Source: Pseudomonas sp. ATCC PTA-122608 (GTDB lineage Bacteria; Pseudomonadota; Gammaproteobacteria; Pseudomonadales; Pseudomonadaceae). Taken from it: a stretch of DNA of 64,000 nt. Numbering within the stretch: the first letter of the stretch is position 1; each line of letters opens with the position of its first letter. The translations under genes were made by a program, and so were the position numbers. The DNA lies in NCBI RefSeq assembly GCF_001952855.1, contig NZ_LPNO01000013.1, positions 308,970 through 372,969 on the forward strand, written 5' to 3'. This document shows, one piece after another, positions 1 through 7,619 of this stretch. The notes below the pieces were generated by a model. That model ran no database searches and had not been told where the DNA came from. It saw only the letters and a program-made list of their open reading frames with translations.

Positions 1-2
1 TG

Positions 3-167
3 CGTCACGACAAATTCGAAGTAACCCAGAAGCTGGTGCCCGGTGCCCCACAGGACGTGATGGCCTATGAGTTCACCGAAAACCACGAAGTGGTGCCGGG
101 CGAGTGGCGTTTCATGGTGTTCCAGGGGGATCGTCTGCTCACGCAAAAAAGCTTTACCGTTCGCTGA
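3..167 (+). CDS. C-terminal fragment of a DUF3859-like protein
   Basis: An open frame runs in from the left edge and stops at TGA 165-167, giving 54 residues with no start in view. It contains the stretch PGEWRFMVFQGDRLLTQKSF, which looks like the end of a beta-sandwich domain and which I associate with DUF3859, a small family of unknown function common in pseudomonads. The assignment rests on this tail only, so the family name is tentative, although the coding character is clear. Confidence 0.55.
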   Translation, partial: RHDKFEVTQKLVPGAPQDVMAYEFTENHEVVPGEWRFMVFQGDRLLTQKSFTVR

Positions 168-302
168 ATCGCTACAGCCGGGGCAGGGCGATCATAAGGC
201 GTTTTGATATCGCGTTTTCGTCTTACGCAAACTTCGTTCTTCGCCGATATCTTTCAAGAGCCCGCTGCAGGTGGATGCAGCGCTTTTGGAAGGATTCCGA
301 AC

Positions 303-1928
303 ATGAATATCAGAAGTCTGAATATCGCCCCTCGCGCCGGCCTGGGGTTTGGTTTGCTGGCGCTGATGGTGTTTGCCCTGGGCGGGTTTGCCTTGTCGCA
401 GATGGGCAATATGCGCCAGCAGTCGGACCAGGTGGAAAACAACTGGCTGCCCAGCGTGATGGCGGTCGGCGAGATGAATCAGGACCTGCTGCGGGTACGG
501 GCCCTGACGCTGCGCCTGCTGCTTAACCGCGACCCGCAGGCGATCACGCAGAATGAACAGAAAATCACCGAACTGAAAAACGGCCTGCACAAGGCTCAGT
601 CGCTCTATGAAGGCTTGATTGTGCTGCCGGAAGAGCGGGTGCTGTTCGATCGCTTCAAGACCGAGGAAGCGCGCTACCTGCAACGCCAAGAGCAAGTGAT
701 GGCATTTTCTCGGGCCAATCAACTGGAAGACGCGATCAAGGTCGTCAACGGCGAGATGAACCAGTTGGCCGATGAGTTGGCCGGCACCCTGCGTGAGCTG
801 GTGACGCTGAACAAGGTCAGTGCCAATCAGGCGGCGAGCCTGGCCCAAAGCGTGTTCACCCAATCGCGCAGTTGGGTGGTTGGCATGATTGCCGTGACGG
901 CGCTGATCACCATTGGCCTGGCACTGCTGCTGACCCGCAGTATCGTGCTGCCGTTATCCCAGTCGCTGAAAGTCGCCCAGGGCGTGGCCAGTGGCGACCT
1001 TACGGGTGTGATTACCGTCAGCGGCAACGATGAACCGGCGCGTTTGCAGCGGGCGCTGAAAAGCATGCAGGAGAGCCTGCGGGAAACCATTCGGCGTATT
1101 TCTGATTCGTCGAGCCAATTGGCGTCGGCTTCGGAAGAACTCAGTTGTGTGACGGAGGATGCCACCCGTGGGCTGCATCAGCAAAGTCAGGAAATTGAGC
1201 AGGCAGCTACTGCGGTGAACCAGATGACGGCGGCGGTGGAGGAGGTGGCGAGCAATGCGGTGGCCACTTCACAGGCGTCCCGTGAGTCGGACCGTATTGC
1301 CCAGCATGGTCGCGAGCAGGTGCATCAGACGGTGTTGTCGATTGAGTCCCTGGCGGATGATGTGACGGCCAATGCGACGCAGGTGGAGGACCTGGCGCAG
1401 AAGGTGTATGGCATCAGCAAGGTGCTGGATGTGATTCGCTCGATTGCCGAGCAGACCAATTTGCTTGCGTTGAATGCTGCCATTGAAGCCGCGCGGGCCG
1501 GGGATGCCGGGCGTGGGTTTGCAGTGGTGGCGGATGAGGTGCGGGCGCTGGCCCATCGTACCCAGCAGTCGACGCAGGAAATCGAGCAGATGATCAGTGG
1601 GATTCAGCAGGGGACTGATCAGGCGGTGAGCTCCATGCAGCAGAGCAATACCCGGGCGCGGTCGACGCTGGATATTGCCAAGTCGGCTGGGACGGCGTTG
1701 GAGGAGATTGCTTCGGCGTTTACGCTGATCAACGAGCGCAACCTGGTGATTGCCAGTGCCTCGGAAGAGCAGGCGGCGGTGGCGCGGGAGGTGGATCGCA
1801 ATTTGATGAATATTCGCGATTTGGCGCAGCAGACGTCGGCCGGGGCGAACCAGACGAGTGCGGCGAGTCAGGAGTTGTCGCGGTTGGCGGTGGATCTCAA
1901 CACCATGGTGGCTAGGTTTTCGGTTTAG
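303..1928 (+). CDS. Methyl-accepting chemotaxis protein (four-helix-bundle sensor)
   Basis: This is a 541-residue chemoreceptor that should sense a periplasmic ligand and control CheA at the polar array. A membrane helix lies at about residues 12-34. A roughly 150-residue helical periplasmic domain of 4HB_MCP type follows, then a second helix at about 190-210, a HAMP linker and the long cytoplasmic coiled coil. The highly conserved hairpin tip ([18 protein letters not shown]) is encoded near 1448-1500. The protein ends VARFSV with no CheR-binding pentapeptide. ATG 303 is preferred over an upstream ATG at 204 because it follows an AAGGA-like site and begins directly before the first membrane helix. 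Third positions become G/T-rich toward the 3' end. The ligand cannot be inferred. Confidence 0.9.
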   Translation: MNIRSLNIAPRAGLGFGLLALMVFALGGFALSQMGNMRQQSDQVENNWLPSVMAVGEMNQDLLRVRALTLRLLLNRDPQAITQNEQKITELKNGLHKAQSLYEGLIVLPEERVLFDRFKTEEARYLQRQEQVMAFSRANQLEDAIKVVNGEMNQLADELAGTLRELVTLNKVSANQAASLAQSVFTQSRSWVVGMIAVTALITIGLALLLTRSIVLPLSQSLKVAQGVASGDLTGVITVSGNDEPARLQRALKSMQESLRETIRRISDSSSQLASASEELSCVTEDATRGLHQQSQEIEQAATAVNQMTAAVEEVASNAVATSQASRESDRIAQHGREQVHQTVLSIESLADDVTANATQVEDLAQKVYGISKVLDVIRSIAEQTNLLALNAAIEAARAGDAGRGFAVVADEVRALAHRTQQSTQEIEQMISGIQQGTDQAVSSMQQSNTRARSTLDIAKSAGTALEEIASAFTLINERNLVIASASEEQAAVAREVDRNLMNIRDLAQQTSAGANQTSAASQELSRLAVDLNTMVARFSV

Positions 1929-1940
1929 GGTGCTGGACGG

Positions 1941-2722
1941 TGTACATATCCGTTGCTGCGGTCACGGCTGCTTAGGGTTCCGCTCTTACAGCGGGTCACT
2001 TTTGAAAAAAGCGCAAAAGAAACCAAAACGCTCTGCCCCGCCTGTCGGCGCCTCGCTGTGGCTCGGCGTTCCCTCACTCCGGCACAGCGAAGCGGGCCGC
2101 CGCGACGGGCCATCCATGGCCCGGCGCGGGTAAACCGGCGTCCTGCCGGTTTACCCGCTCCGCAATACCTGCGTTCGGCCTCGGGCTGAATGGGGCAGTC
2201 AGATCAAGATCAACAGCAGATCAAAAGCAGAGCACAGCGGCCTACCGGCCGGCTTGCTTCTCTGTAGGAGCGAGCTTGCTCGCGAAAAACCTGAGGGCGC
2301 CGCGTTCATTCAGGATGCCAGCGTCATCGTTAACGGCCTTCGCGAGCAAGCCCGCTCCCACATTTGGACCGTGCCCGCTTTAGCTTTTGCTGTTGCTCTA
2401 AAACACTCAAGCCGGCCGGGAGGCCGCTGTGCTCTTGATCTGCTTTTGATCTTGATCTTAGGCGCCCCGTTAAACCACGCTGGCCGAACGCAGGCTTTGG
2501 AGCGTGGGTAACCCGGCAGGACGCCGGGTTAGCCGCGCTGGGCCAAGGATGGCCCATCGCGGCGGCCCACGCTCCAAAGCCGGAGTGAGGGCACACCGAG
2601 CCCAAGCGAGGTGCCGAGTGGTGGGGCAAGAGCCTTTTGGTTACTTTTGGGCTCCTTTCAAAAGTGACCCGCTGTAAGAGCGGAACCAATACCAGCCATC
2701 CTCCAAATAACGGATATACACC
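1941..2722. repeat. Giant composite palindrome, copy 1 (~782 bp)
   Basis: This element fills the space between the chemoreceptor and fabB. Its ends are inverted repeats: the left end carries CATATCCGTT and TCTTACAGCGGGTCACTTTT, and the right end carries the complement AAAAGTGACCCGCTGTAAGA followed by AACGGATATAC. The left arm (about 1941-2260) can be folded onto the right arm (about 2365-2722) almost throughout. The centre (2264-2362) is a REP-type pair around GAGCGAGCTTGCTCGCG and TTCGCGAGCAAGCCCGCTCC. The arms contain nested hairpins such as AACCGGCGTCCTGCCGGTTT. Related copies lie at 11795-12594 and 46907-47680. Short open frames inside it are by-products of the palindrome. Confidence 0.9.
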
Positions 2723-2735
2723 CAACAACCGAGGC

Positions 2736-2771
2736 AAAAAAAAACGCCCCGAACCAGTCGGGGCGTTTTCA
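2736..2771 (-). terminator. Rho-independent terminator of fabAB
   Basis: Read on the minus strand, the hairpin AACGCCCC-loop-GGGGCGTT is followed by a run of nine T. It lies just downstream of the fabB stop codon and abuts the right end of giant palindrome copy 1. Confidence 0.85.
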
Positions 2772-2792
2772 GACGATCAAGCCGCGGGAAGC

Positions 2793-4013
2793 TTACTTAC
2801 CCTGCCAGCGTTTCAGCACCAAGGTAGCGTTAGTGCCACCAAAGCCAAAGCTGTTGCTCATCACGGTGTTGATGGTCGCATCTTCACGAGTCTTGGTCAG
2901 GATCGGCATGTCAGCCACATCCGGGTCCAGTTCCTCGATGTTGGCAGAACCTGCCATGAAGTTGCCTTCCATCATCAGCAGGCAGTAGATCGCTTCGTGA
3001 ACGCCAGCGGCGCCCAGGGAGTGGCCCGACAGGCTCTTGGTAGAGCTGATCGCCGGAGCCTTTTCGCCGAATACCGCACGCACGCCTTCCATTTCCTTGG
3101 AGTCGCCGACCGGAGTCGAAGTACCGTGGGTGTTCAGGTAGTCGATCGGAGTATCAACGGTGGACATGGCCATCTGCATGCAGCGGATGGCGCCTTCGCC
3201 GCTTGGCGCAACCATGTCGTAGCCGTCGGACGTCGCGCCGTAGCCAACGATTTCCGCGTAGATCTTCGCACCACGGGCCAGGGCGTGTTCCAGCTCCTCG
3301 ACCACCACCATGCCGCCACCGCCAGCAATGACGAAACCATCACGGTTCTTGTCATAGGCGCGGGAGGCTTTTTCCGGGGTTTCGTTGTACTGGGTCGACA
3401 ATGCGCCCATGGCGTCGAACAGGAACGACTGGCTCCAATGTTCTTCTTCACCGCCACCAGCAAACACGATGTCTTGCTTGCCCAGCTGGATCTGCTCAAC
3501 CGCGGTACCGATGCAGTGAGCACTGGTGGCGCAAGCGGAGGAGATCGAGTAGTTCACGCCCTTGATCTTGAACGGCGTGGCCAGGCAAGCGGAAACGGTG
3601 CTGCCCATGGTCCGCGTGACGCGGTACGGGCCAACACGCTTGACGCCTTTCTCGCGCAGGATGTCCAGCGCTTCCATCTGGTTCAAGGTCGACGCGCCAC
3701 CGGAACCGGCGATCAGGCCGGTACGTACGTTGGACACCTGGTCTTCGCTCAGGCCGGAATCGGTGATCGCGTCCTTCATGGCCAGGTAGGCGTAAGCGGC
3801 TGCGTGGCCGACGAAGCGATAGATCTTGCGATCAATCAGCTCTTCGAGGGGCAGGTCGATGGAGCCGGAAACCTGGCTACGCAGACCCATTTCGGCATAT
3901 TCCGGGTTAAAGCGGATGCCAGGGCGACTTGCACGCAGGTTAGCGGAGACGGTCTCTTTGTCATTGCCCAGGCACGAAACGATGCCCAGACCAGTGATAA
4001 CGACGCGGCGCAT
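2793..4013 (-). CDS. fabB: Beta-ketoacyl-ACP synthase I
   Basis: FabB condenses malonyl-ACP with the cis-3-decenoyl-ACP made by FabA and so commits acyl chains to the unsaturated branch of type II fatty acid synthesis in the cytoplasm. The 406-residue length is normal. The Cys-His-His triad is visible: C161 in [10 protein letters not shown]296 in [11 protein letters not shown] and H331 in [11 protein letters not shown]. It begins with [10 protein letters not shown], typical of the family. It lies 11 nt downstream of fabA and ends at a strong terminator, so the two form one operon. I recall the same fabA-fabB pair followed upstream by a hybrid kinase in P. aeruginosa (PA1609-PA1611). Confidence 0.97.
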   Translation of the reverse strand: MRRVVITGLGIVSCLGNDKETVSANLRASRPGIRFNPEYAEMGLRSQVSGSIDLPLEELIDRKIYRFVGHAAAYAYLAMKDAITDSGLSEDQVSNVRTGLIAGSGGASTLNQMEALDILREKGVKRVGPYRVTRTMGSTVSACLATPFKIKGVNYSISSACATSAHCIGTAVEQIQLGKQDIVFAGGGEEEHWSQSFLFDAMGALSTQYNETPEKASRAYDKNRDGFVIAGGGGMVVVEELEHALARGAKIYAEIVGYGATSDGYDMVAPSGEGAIRCMQMAMSTVDTPIDYLNTHGTSTPVGDSKEMEGVRAVFGEKAPAISSTKSLSGHSLGAAGVHEAIYCLLMMEGNFMAGSANIEELDPDVADMPILTKTREDATINTVMSNSFGFGGTNATLVLKRWQGK

Positions 4014-4024
4014 GCGGATAACCC

Positions 4025-4540
4025 TTAAAAGTTGTCAGTGGAAGTGAATACGCCGACCCGAAGGCCTTCGGCAGTATAAATCTCGCGACCGTCGACAGTC
4101 ACCGAACCATCGGCAATGGCCAGGTTCAGCTTGCCCTTGAGGACGCGCTTGATTTGAATGTTGTAGGTGACTTTCTTGGCGGTCGGCAAGACCTGGCCAA
4201 AGAACTTCACTTCGCCCGAACCCAGGGCGCGACCGCGGCCCGGCAGGCCTTGCCAGCCCAGGTAGAAGCCAACCAGCTGCCACATGGCGTCGAGGCCCAG
4301 GCAGCCCGGCATCACCGGATCGCCTTCGAAATGGCAGGCGAAAAACCACAGGTCAGGGGTGATATCCAGCTCGGCGACCAATTCACCTTTGCCGTACTTG
4401 CCACCCTCTTCACTGATATGGGTGATGCGATCCACCATCAGCATGTTCGGGGCGGGCAGTTGCGCGTTACCTGGGCCGAACAGCTCACCGCGACTGCAGC
4501 GCAGCAGGTCTTCCCGAGTAAAGGCGTTTTGTTTGGTCAT
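4025..4540 (-). CDS. fabA: 3-hydroxydecanoyl-ACP dehydratase/isomerase
   Basis: FabA dehydrates 3-hydroxydecanoyl-ACP and isomerises trans-2- to cis-3-decenoyl-ACP, introducing the double bond of anaerobically made unsaturated fatty acids. The 171-residue length matches the family. The hot-dog active site is intact: H70 in [13 protein letters not shown] and D84 in LGLDAMWQ. It is the first gene of the fabAB operon. An 18-bp dyad about 130 nt upstream (4673-4690) is a plausible operator. Confidence 0.97.
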   Translation of the reverse strand: MTKQNAFTREDLLRCSRGELFGPGNAQLPAPNMLMVDRITHISEEGGKYGKGELVAELDITPDLWFFACHFEGDPVMPGCLGLDAMWQLVGFYLGWQGLPGRGRALGSGEVKFFGQVLPTAKKVTYNIQIKRVLKGKLNLAIADGSVTVDGREIYTAEGLRVGVFTSTDNF

Positions 4541-4672
4541 GCGAGCTCCTCAATAATCCCATGCGGCAGGGCAGGGCAAATCTTCCCGGCCGACTGAAGC
4601 GTTCATGCCTCATATCGGCAGCCTACACATAGACTATTGCGTTGTAGTGAAAGTCACAGCGTCAAGGTCATG

Positions 4673-4690
4673 AATGTACACTTGTGCACT
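4673..4690 (-). promoter_or_regulatory. Candidate fabAB operator (interrupted dyad)
   Basis: The plus strand reads AATGTACACTTGTGCACT, an 18-bp interrupted inverted repeat in which 12 of 18 positions are symmetric. A TATAAT hexamer lies just upstream with respect to fabA (4692-4697 region), so the dyad could sit over the transcription start. In P. aeruginosa the TetR-type regulator DesT represses fabAB through a palindrome of similar size; the match here is from memory and not proven. The TATAAT may instead be part of the T-rich tail of a weak terminator for the upstream kinase gene. Confidence 0.4.
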
Positions 4691-4788
4691 GAAATTATAA
4701 ACCGGGCCGGTTTACGGGCCCGTTCGGGTGCCTAAGACTGCCGCACTTTCGTCTTTCACGCCAGTCGCAGTTGGCTGATGGCACCGTG

Positions 4789-6690
4789 TTACTGCACCCA
4801 CCGCTGCAGGATTTGCTGTAAATCCGTGCGTTTGAACGGCTTTGCCAGGTAATCGTTCATTCCAGCCGCCAAACAGGCTTCGCGGTCGCCCTGCAAGGCG
4901 TTGGCCGTGAGGGCAATGATCGGCAGGTCGGCGCAACCGGGCAACTGGCGAATCTGCCGGGTGGCCTCGTAACCGTCGATGCCCGGCAGTCGGCAGTCCA
5001 TCAGGATCGCGGTAAAAATCAGGCTCTCGGCACTGCGAATCGCTTCGGCGCCGTCGGTGGCAATGCTGACTTCAAATCCAAGGCTGCGCAGCATGGCTTC
5101 AACCACGGTGCGATTGACCGGGTTGTCCTCCACCAGCAACACGTTACGGCCTTCGCCTGCACTGGCACTGCCTTCGGCGTTCGGCACGATCACCGGCAAG
5201 CTCTGCTGGTAAATCGCCAGCGGAATTTCCAGGGTGAACACCGAGCCCTGGCCTTCTTCGCTCTGGGCGCGAAGGGTGCCGCCCATGCGTTCGGCCAGGG
5301 TGCGTGCGATAGGCAGGCCCAGTCCGGTGCCGCCGTAACGTCTTGAAATGGAACTGTCAGCTTGCTGGAACGCATCGAACATCAATTCCAGGCGCTCGGC
5401 CGAGATGCCAATCCCGCTGTCGCGCACGGTGCAGGTGAACCACAACAGTTCATGGTCCAGGGTCTGCCAGTGCGGTTCGACGGTGACGGTGCCGTGCTCG
5501 GTGAACTTGAGGGCATTGCCGATCAGGTTCACCAGAATCTGCCGGATACGCGTCGGGTCGCCCTGCACCTGCAGCGAGTCCAGGCCCTGCGGAATCGGCA
5601 CTTCAAGCGCCAGCCCGCGTTGCTGGGCGGCATGCTGGAAGGCCTGGGCGCAGCTGCTGATCAGCTCCATCAGGTCGAACGGAATGTGCTCCAGCTCCAG
5701 GGCCGCGCGCTCGATGCGCGAGAAGTCGAGGATATCGTTGATCACTTTGAGCAGGTGTTCGGTGGACTCTGAAGCCAGCGCCGCGTATTCGGTCTGCTCC
5801 TCGGTCATGTCGGTGGTTTCCAGCAACTGCAGCATGCCCAGCACCCCGTTCATCGGCGTGCGCAGTTCATGGCTCATCATCGCCAGGAAGTCTGACTTGG
5901 CATTGTTTGCCCGCTCGGCTTCTTCGCGAGTCTGGATCAACTGGGCCATGGCCTGGTGCTGTTCACGACTGGCCTGGTTCAAGCCATCGGCTAGATTATT
6001 GATGTGGCGCGACAGGTCGCCCAGTTCCGAGTCATCGACAATGGGCAGTGGCGTCTGGTAATCGCCCTGTTGGATCGCCTTGACCGCATTGCCCATGGCG
6101 CTGATCGGCTGCGACAGGCTGGCCGCCAGGCGCCGGGCCAATAAGAAGGTAAACAACAGGGCGAACAGCGCGAGAATCCCGGCCTTGAACAGGATTTCCT
6201 GTTGGCGCTGGCTGAACGCATCGTTGGACATACCCACAATCACCCGGCCCAGGTAATCCGCACGAGGCGCCTTGGGCTCGGCGATGTTGTCCTGGAAGAA
6301 GTCATTGCCCAGTTGGATATGTTGCAGGCGAATCGGCGCCTGGAACACTTTCACCGACAGCGAGCGGTCGTGCTTCTCCGACGGTTGCTCGACGTACACC
6401 AGAATGTTTTCCGTGCTGTCCTGTATCTCCAGAAAGCGCACATGCGGCGTGGCCAGGGTGGCCCGCAACAGGCTTTCGAGCACGTCGTTGTTGCCGGAAA
6501 TAACCCCGTATTCGGTGGCCGGTGCCAGTTGGTTGGCGATCAATTGGCCGGTGTGGTCCAGCTCCTGGCGCAAGTCCTGGATCCGTACGAAGGTAAAGAA
6601 GCTGATCAACAGCAGCGTCAACAGGAGTGCCGGGCCCAGGGTGATGAGCTGGGTTCGGGTGTTGATGTCCCAACGGCGACGAAATGTCAT
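4789..6690 (-). CDS. Hybrid sensor histidine kinase (PA1611-like)
   Basis: This is a 633-residue inner-membrane kinase. A membrane helix lies at about residues 17-36 and a periplasmic domain of about 130 residues follows. A second helix (about 168-186) and a HAMP region (about 187-240) lead to HisKA with phospho-acceptor H274 in MMSHELRTPMNG. The ATPase carries N392 in NLIGNALKFTE plus DSGIGIS and GGTGLGL. The receiver has acceptor D565 in MDCRLPG. No Hpt domain is present, so a separate Hpt protein is needed. Next to fabA this is the position of P. aeruginosa PA1611, a kinase known to feed HptB and to interact with RetS. Its start overlaps the upstream binding-protein gene by 4 nt, so the periplasmic partner is very likely functionally linked. 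Confidence 0.92.
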   Translation of the reverse strand: MTFRRRWDINTRTQLITLGPALLLTLLLISFFTFVRIQDLRQELDHTGQLIANQLAPATEYGVISGNNDVLESLLRATLATPHVRFLEIQDSTENILVYVEQPSEKHDRSLSVKVFQAPIRLQHIQLGNDFFQDNIAEPKAPRADYLGRVIVGMSNDAFSQRQQEILFKAGILALFALLFTFLLARRLAASLSQPISAMGNAVKAIQQGDYQTPLPIVDDSELGDLSRHINNLADGLNQASREQHQAMAQLIQTREEAERANNAKSDFLAMMSHELRTPMNGVLGMLQLLETTDMTEEQTEYAALASESTEHLLKVINDILDFSRIERAALELEHIPFDLMELISSCAQAFQHAAQQRGLALEVPIPQGLDSLQVQGDPTRIRQILVNLIGNALKFTEHGTVTVEPHWQTLDHELLWFTCTVRDSGIGISAERLELMFDAFQQADSSISRRYGGTGLGLPIARTLAERMGGTLRAQSEEGQGSVFTLEIPLAIYQQSLPVIVPNAEGSASAGEGRNVLLVEDNPVNRTVVEAMLRSLGFEVSIATDGAEAIRSAESLIFTAILMDCRLPGIDGYEATRQIRQLPGCADLPIIALTANALQGDREACLAAGMNDYLAKPFKRTDLQQILQRWVQ

Positions 6691-7619
6691 GGGCGTTTTT
6701 CTCCTTCGGCCAGGCGGGCGGCGACGTTGGTTTCGTCCACCTGTTCGATCCCCAGTGAGCGCGCAACCTGCGGGTTGCCCACGACTTTGAAGCGTTCCGG
6801 GTACAACGAGCGCGGCCAGTTGGCGGGCGCATGGTCCAGCAGCCGGTCGAGTACATCCAGCCAGTCGGCCTGATCGCTGTAGGTGCTGGCCAGGCTGCCG
6901 GCCTTGACGAACCCGGCGTTGGGCCCGACCAGTGGCAACTGCCTGGCGTAGCTGCTGAGCAGCAGGTTTTTCGCGGTTTTCGGGTTGTACAGCTGGGGAT
7001 CATCCAGCCCCAGCAAGACGTCGCTGCTCTTGAACAGGCTTTGCAGCGGACGACTGTCGTTAGTGTTGTCCCAAAGCTGGGGCACGATCTCCAGCCCCAT
7101 CGGCGCCGCATGCTGGCGCAACTCGCGGAGCAGGAATTCGCTGTCGATCCCATAGAGCACACCGATGCGCCGGGCCTGGGGCAGGATGCCGGTGATCAGG
7201 CGCAGTTGGCGGTCCAGTGGCGGGTCGCTCCACAACAGGCTGATCTTGGGGGGCACGCTGTCACCCAGGCGCTGGCGGGCTTGCAGGCGGCTGATGCGCA
7301 GCACCAGGGTCGGCGGGCCCTGGGTGTCCTGCAGGCGCCAGTCGAGGCTGGGCAGGTCCAGCAGGATCAGACGGGTACTGGCCGGCAAGTGCGCGGGGGC
7401 GGGAAGGTCTTTGAGCGGGGTGAACTGCACATGGTCTTCGGGGCGCTGTTCGCTCAGGGCCTGGACGAATGCTTGTACGCCCGGGCCGTCTTCGTCGGCG
7501 GTCAGCAGGATTTGCGCCGCCCATGTCGGTGCGGCAAACAGTAAAACCCCAAACAACAAACAGCGCCGCCAGAGTCGGGCGGTAAAGGAGAGGGTCATCC
7601 GTGACAAGTCGCTATCCAC
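6687..7619 (-). CDS. Periplasmic ABC-type (TrpX-like) binding protein
   Basis: The product of about 310 residues has an N-terminal export signal (LLFGVLLFAAPTWAAQ) followed by a two-lobed fold resembling ABC-transporter substrate-binding proteins of the TrpX class (IGVLYGIDSEFLLRELRQHA; NLLLSSYARQLPLVGPN). No permease or ATPase gene is nearby. Its GTG start shares one base with the stop of the receptor gene (TAGTG), and its stop overlaps the start of the hybrid kinase by 4 nt. It is therefore translationally coupled on both sides. ATG 7598 is an alternative start that still keeps the signal peptide. The likely role is ligand capture for the kinase rather than transport, by inference. Confidence 0.8.
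   Translation of the reverse strand: MDSDLSRMTLSFTARLWRRCLLFGVLLFAAPTWAAQILLTADEDGPGVQAFVQALSEQRPEDHVQFTPLKDLPAPAHLPASTRLILLDLPSLDWRLQDTQGPPTLVLRISRLQARQRLGDSVPPKISLLWSDPPLDRQLRLITGILPQARRIGVLYGIDSEFLLRELRQHAAPMGLEIVPQLWDNTNDSRPLQSLFKSSDVLLGLDDPQLYNPKTAKNLLLSSYARQLPLVGPNAGFVKAGSLASTYSDQADWLDVLDRLLDHAPANWPRSLYPERFKVVGNPQVARSLGIEQVDETNVAARLAEGEKRP

Noticed and set aside
2254..2511. Short open frames containing RSELAREKPE- and EQARSH-type peptides (also near 12104-12364 and 47153-47453)
   Set aside because: They are translations of the REP core and arms of the giant palindromes, repeated in every copy and on both strands.
1941..2722. Giant palindromes as insertion sequences or phage attachment sites
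   Set aside because: No transposase or integrase frame is present in any copy and no target-site duplication is evident at the ends.
2637..4028. A 463-codon plus-strand frame across fabB
   Set aside because: Antisense to fabB and starts inside a giant palindrome; fabB has all catalytic motifs.
6687..7619. Complete ABC import system around the binding protein
   Set aside because: No permease or ATPase gene lies in the unit; neighbours are a receptor and a kinase, so a sensory role fits better.
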